DNA of 5,186 nucleotides from an uncultured Ruminococcus sp. (GTDB lineage Bacteria > Bacillota > Clostridia > Oscillospirales > Ruminococcaceae), in the NCBI GenBank assembly GCA_902796865.1, contig CADBQZ010000264.1, positions 1 through 5,186 of the forward strand, read 5' to 3'. Shown one piece after another: positions 1 through 5,186 of this stretch. The notes below the pieces were generated by a model. That model ran no database searches. It saw nothing but the letters and a program-made list of their open reading frames with translations, and had not been told where the DNA came from. Position 1 is the first letter of the stretch, and the number at the start of each line of letters is the position of its first letter. The translations under genes and the position numbers were made by a program.

Positions 1-555
1 CTTATGCCTATCGAGGATACTATGACAATTTCAGGTCGTGGTACTGTTGTTACAGGTAGAGTTGAAAGAGGACAGCTCAGAGTCGGCGATGAAGTTGAGA
101 TCGTTGGTCTTTCAGATGAAAAGGGTAAGACAGTTGTTACAGGTATCGAAATGTTCAGAAAGACACTTGATGTCGCTGAAGCAGGTTTCAATATCGGTGC
201 TCTTCTTCGTGGCGTAACAAGAGATGACGTTGAAAGAGGACAGGTTCTTTGTAAGCCAGGTTCAATTCACCCACATACAAAGTTCAAGGGACAGGTTTAC
301 GTTCTTAAGAAGGAAGAAGGCGGTCGTCATACACCTTTCTTCACAAACTACAGACCTCAGTTCTTCTTCAGAACAACAGACGTTACAGGTATCATCACTC
401 TTCCTGAGGGCGTTGAGATGTGTACTCCTGGCGATAACGTTGAAATGAACGTTGAGCTTATCGCTCCTATCGCTATTGAAGAGGGTCTCCGCTTCGCTAT
501 CCGTGAAGGTGGTAGAACAGTTGGTTCAGGCGTTGTTACAGCTATCAATGAATAA
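1..555 (+). CDS. tuf: Elongation factor Tu, C-terminal part (5' end outside window)
   Basis: EF-Tu is the cytoplasmic GTPase that carries aminoacyl-tRNA to the ribosome A site. The visible 184 residues match E. coli EF-Tu from about residue 211 to the end, so the GTPase domain is missing and domains II and III are complete. Domain II shows [14 protein letters not shown] and TGIEMFRK. Domain III shows [36 protein letters not shown] and the terminal [18 protein letters not shown]. The frame is open through base 1 (LMPIED, as in other EF-Tus), so the ATG at base 4 is an internal Met and not the start. The three C-terminal positions linked to kirromycin resistance in E. coli (Gly316, Gln329, Ala375) carry the normal residues. 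Codon choice is strongly biased (AGA, CTT, AAG, GTT), as expected for a highly expressed gene. One oddity is AGFNIG, where AGDN or AGEN is usual. Identification is secure. Confidence 0.98.
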   Translation, partial: LMPIEDTMTISGRGTVVTGRVERGQLRVGDEVEIVGLSDEKGKTVVTGIEMFRKTLDVAEAGFNIGALLRGVTRDDVERGQVLCKPGSIHPHTKFKGQVYVLKKEEGGRHTPFFTNYRPQFFFRTTDVTGIITLPEGVEMCTPGDNVEMNVELIAPIAIEEGLRFAIREGGRTVGSGVVTAINE

Positions 556-575
556 TTGATTTGAAACAATATATA

Positions 576-609
576 AACAGGAGCGTTTAACGCTCCTGTT
601 TTTCTTTTT
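576..609 (+). terminator. Intrinsic terminator of tuf
   Basis: A perfect 10-bp stem pairs AACAGGAGCG (576-585) with CGCTCCTGTT (591-600) around the loop TTTAA. It runs directly into a T tract (599-603, one C, then 605-609). It lies 20 bases after the tuf stop codon. This is a textbook Rho-independent terminator and separates tuf transcription from the division cluster. Confidence 0.95.
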
Positions 610-668
610 GGGAAATAATGCCTTAATCATACCATATTATATAGTTTTTAACATTGTTTTTATAGTCT

Positions 669-703
669 AAAAGGGTTTAATGTGTTTTTACTCACCCTTT
701 TTT
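669..703 (+). terminator. Possible backup terminator downstream of tuf
   Basis: AAAAGGGT (669-676) pairs with ACCCTTTT (694-701) around a 17-base loop, and the T run extends to 703. The stem is short and half A-T, and the loop is large, so it would be weak. The position suggests a second stop for read-through from tuf. The A run on the left would also give a short T run on the opposite strand, so it could act in both directions. Confidence 0.35.
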
Positions 704-791
704 ACCGAATATAAATGATATTCCAATATAATTATATAAAATGTAATTGTACTATCTGAAATATTATTTGTAGAAAATTGCAGTGTATATT

Positions 792-821
792 TTTACAGCC
801 AAAAACTGTGCAAAATATACT
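792..821 (+). promoter_or_regulatory. Weak promoter-like pair in the tuf-mraZ gap
   Basis: TTTACA (792-797, five of six matches to TTGACA) stands 18 bases upstream of TATACT (816-821, five of six matches to TATAAT). Transcription would start near 828, about 22 bases before the hairpin at 850-885. The pair lies inside an inverted repeat (785-793 with 812-820). Such matches are common by chance in AT-rich DNA, so confidence is low. Confidence 0.25.
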
Positions 822-849
822 AATAATTAAAACTAATACGATAATTCTC

Positions 850-900
850 TCCCTGTAAAGCTCTTATTTAAGTGTTTTGCAGGGATTTCGCTTTTTATTG
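850..900 (+). terminator. Terminator-like hairpin in the tuf-mraZ gap
   Basis: TCCCTGTAAAGC (850-861) pairs with GTTTTGCAGGGA (874-885) over 12 positions, two of them G-U. The 12-base loop can itself form a small CTTA/TAAG stem. A T-rich stretch follows, but its main run (892-896) starts six bases after the stem, with a short TTT (886-888) before it. It could end a short transcript from the promoter-like pair at 792-821, or stop residual tuf read-through before the mraZ promoter. It is a real structure in the sequence, but its role is inferred. Confidence 0.4.
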
Positions 901-992
901 TCTTTATACTGTCTATATTCAATTTCGTGAGTTTCACTAAAAATATAAAGTAAATTTTGTTGTGTTTCTAGTCCGAATGCCATGGAATGAAC

Positions 993-1021
993 TTGACGTT
1001 TTTCTTAATTTGTATTATAAT
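993..1021 (+). promoter_or_regulatory. Vegetative (sigma-A type) promoter of the mraZ cluster
   Basis: The -35 TTGACG (993-998) matches five of six consensus bases. The -10 TATAAT (1016-1021) is perfect, and the spacer is the optimal 17 bases. Initiation is expected near 1028, giving a leader of about 89 bases before the mraZ ATG at 1117. The MraZ-type repeats begin immediately after the predicted start, so a bound repressor would block promoter escape. No other promoter of this quality is visible in the window. Confidence 0.88.
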
Positions 1022-1030
1022 AATATGTAC

Positions 1031-1080
1031 ACGGTGGTGAATTGTGGTAAAGTGAAGTAAATTTTCCAAAAAAATGGTAA
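1031..1080 (+). promoter_or_regulatory. Predicted MraZ operator: 10-bp direct repeats
   Basis: Three consecutive 10-base units (1031-1040 ACGGTGGTGA, 1041-1050 ATTGTGGTAA, 1051-1060 AGTGAAGTAA) align in register. Neighbouring units share seven of ten bases. After one non-matching unit, 1071-1080 AAAATGGTAA again fits the register and shares seven of ten bases with the second unit. MraZ in other bacteria is known to bind short G-rich (GTGG or TGGG-type) direct repeats spaced about one helical turn apart, upstream of its own gene. Spacing, motif and position just after the predicted transcription start all fit autorepression. Binding itself is inferred. Confidence 0.75.
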
Positions 1081-1116
1081 CAGAGAACTAAAATATACCG
1101 AAAGGTGGTGTCGGAA

Positions 1117-1554
1117 ATGTCGCTTAACGCTCTTATGGGTACATATCATCATAATATTGACGCTAAGGGCAGAATGAGCTTTCCGACCAAACTCAGGGAT
1201 ATTTTAGGCGGGGAATTTATAGTTACTAAAAGCATAAACCAGAAGTGCCTGACCATTTATTCAAAGGAAGAATGGGAAAAGCTTGCTGAAAAGATAGCAC
1301 AGCTTCCTGATTCTAAAGGCGGTCTTGATATAAAAAGATGGCTTTTTTCAGGCGCAGGTGAACTTGTACCCGACAAGCAGGGAAGAGTTCTTATCCCGTC
1401 AGACCTCAGAGAGTTTGCCGATCTTACAAAAGATGTTGTTGTTATCGGACTTGATGATAAGGCTGAGATCTGGGACAAAGGAAAATGGGACGAGAAACAG
1501 CAGAATATGGATATGTCTGCTATGCTTGCGGCTATGCAGGAACTTGGAATATAA
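1117..1554 (+). CDS. mraZ: Transcriptional regulator MraZ
   Basis: MraZ is a nucleoid-associated DNA-binding protein of the AbrB-like double-psi barrel type. It represses the promoter at the head of the dcw cluster. The 145-residue product is of normal length. It contains both family signature DxxxR motifs: DAKGR at residues 15-19, after GTYHHNI, and DKQGR at 86-90, followed by VLIPSDLRE. The two halves are the expected tandem MraZ repeats. I chose the ATG at 1117 because AAAGGTGG (1101-1108) lies eight bases upstream as a good ribosome-binding site. A GTG at 1105 would extend the frame by four residues but would sit inside that site, and the ATG at 1135 has no site of its own. The gene is first in the cluster, behind a strong promoter and a 10-bp repeat array. 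rsmH starts nine bases after its stop. Very confident. Confidence 0.97.
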   Translation: MSLNALMGTYHHNIDAKGRMSFPTKLRDILGGEFIVTKSINQKCLTIYSKEEWEKLAEKIAQLPDSKGGLDIKRWLFSGAGELVPDKQGRVLIPSDLREFADLTKDVVVIGLDDKAEIWDKGKWDEKQQNMDMSAMLAAMQELGI

Positions 1555-1563
1555 GGTGAAGTT

Positions 1564-2487
1564 ATGGGATTTTCTCACATATCGGTGCTTTTAAACGAAT
1601 CTATCGAAGGACTTAATATAAGACCGGACGGTGTATATGTCGATTGTACGGCAGGCGGCGGCGGTCATTCACTGGAGATAGCTAAAAAGCTTTCCGAAGA
1701 CGGAATGCTTATCGCTTTGGACAGAGATCCTGATGCTGTCAAGGCAGCGTCGGAGCGTCTTTTGGGATACAATGCTAAAGTTATAAAGCGTAATTATTCA
1801 GAAGTTGATAAGGTCATGACAGAGCTTGGTATAGATGGTGCAGACGGGATACTTATGGATCTCGGAGTTTCATCGTATCAGCTTGATAGACCTGACAGAG
1901 GTTTTTCCTATCACTATGATGCGCCCCTTGATATGCGAATGAGCAGGGATGGGATCAGTGCTTACGATATAGTAAACAGCTGGTCTGAGCAGCAGCTTGC
2001 AAAGATAATTTTTGAATATGGCGAAGAAAAGTTTTCCAGACGGATAGCAGGAAATATAATACAAAAGAGAGAAAATGCTCCCGTCAGAACTACACTGGAA
2101 CTTGCAGAAATAATAAAAGAGAGCGTTCCGGCTGCAGCAAGGAGAAATAAAAATCCATGCAAGAAGACTTTTCAGGCTATAAGAATAGCTGTGAATGGCG
2201 AATTCGACCATTTAACAAAAGGTCTTGAATGTGCATTTGATTGTTTAAGACCACATGGGAGACTTGCAGTTATAACTTTCCATTCTTTAGAGGACAGGAT
2301 CGTAAAACAGTTTTTTGCAGGTCTTACCAAAGGATGTATTTGTCCGCCGGATTTTCCGCAGTGTGTGTGCGGAAAAAAGCCGAAGGCTGATCTTGTAAAC
2401 AGAAAACCTGTTACAGCATCGCCTGAGGAACTTGAGGCAAATAACCGAAGCAGGAGTGCAAAGCTCAGAATCATAGAAAGGAGATAG
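1564..2487 (+). CDS. rsmH: 16S rRNA (cytosine(1402)-N(4))-methyltransferase RsmH
   Basis: RsmH (formerly MraW) uses S-adenosylmethionine to methylate N4 of C1402 in the P-site region of 16S rRNA in the cytoplasm. The 307-residue length is typical. The N terminus HISVLLNESIEGL leads into the SAM-binding loop VDCTAGGGGHS (residues 26-36) and the acidic DRDPDA (53-58). MDLGVSS (98-104) is followed by LDRPDRGFS and PLDMRM. Then come the substrate-domain FQAIRIAVNGE (203-213), the catalytic-region ITFHSLEDRIVK (237-248), and the C-terminal NNRSRSAKLRIIER (293-306). Four cysteines in a C-x-C...C-x-C arrangement (258, 260, 267, 269) are common in Firmicute RsmH; metal binding there would be speculation. 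The start ATG follows AAGGTGA (1553-1559), which overlaps the mraZ stop, so translation is probably coupled to mraZ. All key motifs are intact. Confidence 0.98.
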   Translation: MGFSHISVLLNESIEGLNIRPDGVYVDCTAGGGGHSLEIAKKLSEDGMLIALDRDPDAVKAASERLLGYNAKVIKRNYSEVDKVMTELGIDGADGILMDLGVSSYQLDRPDRGFSYHYDAPLDMRMSRDGISAYDIVNSWSEQQLAKIIFEYGEEKFSRRIAGNIIQKRENAPVRTTLELAEIIKESVPAAARRNKNPCKKTFQAIRIAVNGEFDHLTKGLECAFDCLRPHGRLAVITFHSLEDRIVKQFFAGLTKGCICPPDFPQCVCGKKPKADLVNRKPVTASPEELEANNRSRSAKLRIIERR

Positions 2488-2497
2488 GTGCTTTGTT

Positions 2498-3079
2498 ATG
2501 GCAGCAGATAACTCGTCTTACGACTATTTTTTGCAGAATAATCCGCACAGACAGGAACATAGCAGACAGAATTACCACCACAATGACCGGTATTCTGAAC
2601 TTGAAAGTCCTGAAAGCTACAATGTATACTCTGTTGCGCCGAAAAGGTTCTCTTATGACAGGGAAGCAGCGGCTTTGCCTGCACCTCAGATCACTATGAA
2701 AAAAACTCCTCCGAAGAGAGGTTCTGTAGTAAAAGTTGCGTTGATCGCACTCAGCGGACTGCTTATGATATCCACTGTGCTTTACGGCAAAGTACAGACT
2801 AATAGGATGTACAGACAGATCTCAAATGAAAATTCAGCATTTGAGTTGGCTCAAAGCGAGAATCTAAGGCTCAAATCCGAACTTGAAGGCAAGATGACTC
2901 TTAAAAATGTTGAGGAATATGCTGAAAAGGTGCTTGGATTAAGAAAACTTGATAATTCTCAGATAAAGTATGTACAGACACAGACTGATGATACAGTCGA
3001 GATCCTTGAAGAAAATAAAAGTTTACCTGAAAAGATAAAAGAAAAATTATCAGGCTTTGTGGAATATATTTTCGGATAA
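2498..3079 (+). CDS. ftsL: Cell division protein FtsL-like
   Basis: This is a small bitopic divisome protein of the FtsL / septum formation initiator type, which pairs with DivIC/FtsB and helps activate septal peptidoglycan synthesis. The 193-residue product has a polar cytoplasmic tail (1-75), one membrane segment (about 77-97, VVKVALIALSGLLMISTVLYG) preceded by KKTPPKR, an extracytoplasmic coiled coil (about 100-132), and the typical FtsL ending NVEEYAEKVLGLRKLDNSQI (137-156). The tail is long for FtsL. Its first 45 residues are rich in Asn, His, Gln, Tyr and Ser. About 30 residues extend past the usual end. Identification rests on topology, the C-terminal motif and position after rsmH, since FtsL sequences diverge widely. 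The start at 2498 has AGGTG (2486-2490) seven bases upstream. The better AAAGGAG (2477-2483) is 14 bases away, inside the end of rsmH. A DivIC-like label is less likely. Confidence 0.88.
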   Translation: MAADNSSYDYFLQNNPHRQEHSRQNYHHNDRYSELESPESYNVYSVAPKRFSYDREAAALPAPQITMKKTPPKRGSVVKVALIALSGLLMISTVLYGKVQTNRMYRQISNENSAFELAQSENLRLKSELEGKMTLKNVEEYAEKVLGLRKLDNSQIKYVQTQTDDTVEILEENKSLPEKIKEKLSGFVEYIFG

Positions 3080-3182
3080 GGCATATTATTAATTAGAAGG
3101 ACAGAGAAAAAATATACAGAACTGCTCTGTCAGAGAGAAAGAAAAAGAGAACAAAGAAAACGAGTGTACGAAAATAAGGTGA

Positions 3183-3219
3183 AAAAGTGCGGTCACGTCT
3201 GCAAGTGACCGCAGCTTTT
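3183..3219 (+). other. Strong 14-bp hairpin in the ftsI leader
   Basis: TGCGGTCAC (3188-3196) pairs perfectly with GTGACCGCA (3205-3213) around the loop GTCTGCAA. Past a bulged G (3214), AAAAG (3183-3187) pairs with CTTTT (3215-3219). This is the most GC-rich structure in the non-coding DNA of the window. It could be a weak terminator for the mraZ-rsmH-ftsL message, since A and U tracts flank the stem, but only four Ts follow. It could also be a regulatory element of the ftsI leader or a transcript-stabilising 3' end. Confidence 0.75.
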
Positions 3220-3313
3220 AAACCTGTACAATGGTAGAATTTTATCAGAATGATATTATTTTTATGGTCTTAAAGCATAGGTTTTAAATTGTAAAAATAG
3301 TATCACAGCCATG

Positions 3314-3346
3314 GCAGGGAAAGCAAAGGATATCCCTGCTTTTTTC
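3314..3346 (+). terminator. Intrinsic terminator upstream of ftsI
   Basis: GCAGGGA (3314-3320) pairs with TCCCTGC (3333-3339) around a 12-base loop and is followed directly by six Ts (3340-3345). It stands 39 bases before the ftsI start codon. This is a good Rho-independent terminator in form. Because no convincing promoter is visible in the 39 bases between it and ftsI, it either attenuates transcription into ftsI or is read through at some level. The 8-base palindrome GCCATGGC (3308-3315) overlaps its left arm and could compete with it. Confidence 0.85.
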
Positions 3347-3384
3347 TTAGTTAATGTCAGAAACAATTGAAAAGAGGTAATATA

Positions 3385-5186
3385 ATGCCCGATGGTATAA
3401 GGAAAATGCATAGGCATGAAGCCGGATTTTCGGATAAGCCTACTGTGAAAATGAAAAGAAGAACAAACAGGGGCATATTCTTTTTCATGATCGCATTTGC
3501 AGCGGCAGTAATTGCAAGATTATTTTATCTGTCGGTCGTAGATAATAAATTTTATCAGGAAAAGGCTAATGAATATCAGTTCGGAGAAATATCCATAACC
3601 GCAAACAGAGGCTCTATATATGATACCAATGGTGTCATACTTGCACAGAGTGCTACTGTATATAAGATATTCATGGATCCTGAGCTTTTTCAAAAGGAAG
3701 TTTCCAAATATGGCGTCAATGAAGATGGAAGCTTAAACGGAGAAGCAAAGAACTGCAGAGATGAAATAATAGCTTTTCTTGCACAGAAACTTGAAATATC
3801 AAATGAAAAAATAAGCAAGGCAGCGGACAATGTGAAATCTCAGTATGAAGTTCTGAAAACTCAGGTAGAAAAAGATACTGCCGATGAGATAATAGCCTTT
3901 ATGTCTGAAAAGGAAATGAATTCTATTTCTGTCGAACAGGATACAAAGAGATATTATCCGCAGGATGAACTTGCAGCATCGGTAATAGGATTTACTAATG
4001 TTGACGGTGACGGTCAGTACGGTATAGAGTATCAGTATGACAAATATCTTTCAGGAACGGACGGAAAGGTTATTTCTGCTAAGGATGCTTACGGCAATGA
4101 GATGCCGTACAGATACGCAAAAACATATGAGGCTGAAGACGGTAATTCAGTATATCTTACAATAGACCGTACTCTACAGTATTCGCTTGAAAAAAACCTT
4201 GAAAAAATAGTAAGTCAGTTTGAAATAGAAAACAGAGCCTGTGGTATCATGATGAATGCAAAAACAGGTGCTGTACTTGCTATGGCAACTGCGCCGGGCT
4301 TTGATCTGAATGATCCGGGAAGTGTGTCTGATCTTCAGATAGCACAGATGGCTCAGGATATGGAATTATTCCCTGATGTAGATAAAAACACTTTTATAAA
4401 ACCTGAACAGGCAAGCCAGCTCGTTGAGGGACTTTCAAAGGAACAGTACGATGATGCTTATATGGCTGCACGAGAAAAACAGTGGAAGAATAAGGCTATA
4501 ACAGAGCTATACATACCGGGATCGGTATTTAAGGTAGTTACATCGTCGGCAGCACTTGAAGAAAGAGCGATAACAGTAAATGATACATTCAACTGTGCAG
4601 GATCGCTCGTAGTTGTTGAGGGAACAGAGCCTATCCACTGTTGGCAGACAAGCGGACATGGTGTACAGACTTTCACTGAGGCTATATCAAATTCATGTAA
4701 CCCTGCGTTTATGGAGATAGGTGCAAGACTCGGAGCAGAAAGATTCTTTGATTATTTCAAGGCGTTCGGACTTACTGAGACTACGGGCATAGATCTTCCG
4801 GCTGAGGCTTCAAGCTACTATCAGAGTTTGAGCGGTATGGGAGCAGTTGAACTTGCATCATGTTCATTCGGACAGACAAATAAGCTTACGCCAATGGAAA
4901 TGATAACTGCATATGCGGCAGTAATAAACGGCGGTGAGCTTATAACACCATATGTTGTTAGCAAGATAGTAGATAAAGACGGAAATGTTGTCCTCACAAA
5001 CGAAAAGAATGTTAAAAGACAGGTCATCTCTGCTGATACTTCAAAAACTATGTGTGAGACGCTTGAGACTGTTGCCGAGAAGAACGGAGCATATATAAAA
5101 GGTTACAGAGTAGGCGGAAAGAGTGGTACTTCGGAAAAACTTGACCAGTACGAGGGAAGCAACAGTGAACCTATGAGATATGTTGC
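3385..5186 (+). CDS. ftsI: Class B penicillin-binding protein / septal transpeptidase (3' end outside window)
   Basis: This is a membrane-anchored D,D-transpeptidase that cross-links septal peptidoglycan outside the membrane (FtsI/PbpB, or the sporulation paralogue SpoVD). I translated 600 codons with no stop. After a basic start (KMKRRTNR, residues 22-29) there is one membrane segment (about 30-51), which ends in the family-typical RLFYLSV. The dimerisation domain begins with ANRGSIYDTNGVILAQS (73-89) and contains RYYPQDELAASVIGF (189-203) and the GQYGIEYQYDKYLSG region. The transpeptidase domain follows from about 270. It has catalytic SVFK (Ser380, Lys383), SCN (437-439) and KSGTSEK (579-585), a variant of the usual KTG. 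The start ATG follows GAGG (3374-3377) by seven bases. An insert of about 55 residues (313-366) precedes the catalytic serine. Any PASTA domains would lie beyond the window, so FtsI versus SpoVD cannot be settled here. Confidence 0.93.
   Translation, partial: MPDGIRKMHRHEAGFSDKPTVKMKRRTNRGIFFFMIAFAAAVIARLFYLSVVDNKFYQEKANEYQFGEISITANRGSIYDTNGVILAQSATVYKIFMDPELFQKEVSKYGVNEDGSLNGEAKNCRDEIIAFLAQKLEISNEKISKAADNVKSQYEVLKTQVEKDTADEIIAFMSEKEMNSISVEQDTKRYYPQDELAASVIGFTNVDGDGQYGIEYQYDKYLSGTDGKVISAKDAYGNEMPYRYAKTYEAEDGNSVYLTIDRTLQYSLEKNLEKIVSQFEIENRACGIMMNAKTGAVLAMATAPGFDLNDPGSVSDLQIAQMAQDMELFPDVDKNTFIKPEQASQLVEGLSKEQYDDAYMAAREKQWKNKAITELYIPGSVFKVVTSSAALEERAITVNDTFNCAGSLVVVEGTEPIHCWQTSGHGVQTFTEAISNSCNPAFMEIGARLGAERFFDYFKAFGLTETTGIDLPAEASSYYQSLSGMGAVELASCSFGQTNKLTPMEMITAYAAVINGGELITPYVVSKIVDKDGNVVLTNEKNVKRQVISADTSKTMCETLETVAEKNGAYIKGYRVGGKSGTSEKLDQYEGSNSEPMRYV

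Larger units (their letters stand above)
610..990. other. AT-rich intergenic region, no gene seen
   Basis: This 381-base stretch separates the tuf terminator from the mraZ promoter. No frame holds a plausible gene. The best open stretches are under 30 codons, lack a ribosome-binding site and show no recognisable protein. What it does hold is three hairpins (669-701, 785-820, 850-885) and one promoter-like pair (792-797 and 816-821), described separately. Base composition is far more AT-rich than the flanking genes, as is usual for regulatory or non-coding DNA in this kind of genome. Confidence 0.7.
3080..3384 (+). other. Structured gene-free leader between ftsL and ftsI
   Basis: No gene of credible length fits in these 305 bases. 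That is unusual, because the preceding cluster genes are spaced 9-10 bases apart. The first part has a 7-bp inverted repeat (GACAGAG 3100-3106 with CTCTGTC 3125-3131), then a purine-rich stretch (about 3132-3162). Next comes a 14-bp hairpin (3183-3219), an A-T-rich spacer with an extended -10-like TGATATTAT at 3251-3259 that lacks a -35, a clear intrinsic terminator (3314-3346), and finally the ftsI ribosome-binding site. The arrangement of hairpin, spacer, terminator and gene resembles a transcription attenuator or the end of one operon followed by a new leader. I do not recognise a known riboswitch or T-box class. Confidence 0.65.

Noticed and set aside
975..990. GAATG direct repeat 11 bases apart, next to the palindrome CCATGG, just upstream of the mraZ -35
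   Set aside because: It is a five-base repeat in a short region; I know no regulator with this site and it is easily explained by chance.
978..1061. A 27-codon frame starting at ATG 978 (MPWNELDVFLN...)
   Set aside because: It runs across the promoter and operator, has no ribosome-binding site, and its start lies upstream of the predicted transcription start.
2488..2511. GTG at 2488 close behind AAAGGAG, as an earlier ftsL start
   Set aside because: It is out of frame with ftsL and stops after seven codons.
3100..3131. GACAGAG/CTCTGTC inverted repeat as a terminator of ftsL
   Set aside because: The stem is only 7 bp with an 18-base loop and is followed by purines, not a T tract.
3231..3287. 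An 18-codon frame (MVEFYQNDIIFMVLKHRF) in the ftsI leader
   Set aside because: No Shine-Dalgarno sequence precedes it and its composition is what AT-rich DNA gives by chance.
3381..3386. TATAAT just before ftsI as a -10 box
   Set aside because: It overlaps the ATG start codon and has no -35 at the right distance; it is part of the ribosome-binding region.
4458..5027. Reverse-strand open frames of about 70 codons inside ftsI
   Set aside because: They are shadows of the forward coding frame with no recognisable protein content or ribosome-binding site.

Overview
The window looks like a low-to-moderate GC Firmicute of the class Clostridia. A Ruminococcus-like member of the Oscillospiraceae is my best guess. 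It rests on the AGA/CTT/ATA-rich codon use, the AT-rich intergenic DNA, the order tuf | mraZ-rsmH-ftsL-ftsI, and the style of the FtsL and penicillin-binding protein sequences. This is inference from sequence feel, not a database match.

Layout. Bases 1-555 are the 3' part of tuf (EF-Tu domains II and III), closed by a strong intrinsic terminator at 576-609. Bases 610-990 are very AT-rich and hold no convincing gene, but they carry three hairpins and one weak promoter-like pair. At 993-1021 there is a near-perfect vegetative promoter. It is followed by a 10-bp-periodic GTGGT-type repeat array (1031-1060, with a further copy at 1071-1080), which is the expected operator of MraZ. The division and cell-wall (dcw) cluster then starts: mraZ (1117-1554), rsmH (1564-2487) and ftsL (2498-3079), with gaps of 9 and 10 bases. 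After ftsL the spacing changes abruptly. A 305-base gene-free stretch (3080-3384) contains a 14-bp hairpin and a textbook intrinsic terminator. Then a class B penicillin-binding protein gene (ftsI/pbpB/spoVD type) runs off the right edge of the window.

How the genes work together. MraZ is the autorepressor of the cluster. RsmH methylates the 16S rRNA P site. FtsL is a bitopic divisome scaffold protein, and its usual partner network includes the septal transpeptidase encoded next door. The array just downstream of the -10 would let MraZ block its own promoter and so set the level of rsmH and ftsL. The structured ftsL-ftsI gap suggests a second control point, in which transcription reaching ftsI must pass a terminator, because no clear promoter lies between that terminator and ftsI.

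Most of the window is conserved housekeeping DNA. The parts worth a second look are the ftsL-ftsI leader, the extended MraZ operator, and the hairpin cluster between tuf and mraZ. I see no CRISPR array, tRNA, rRNA, insertion sequence or phage gene.
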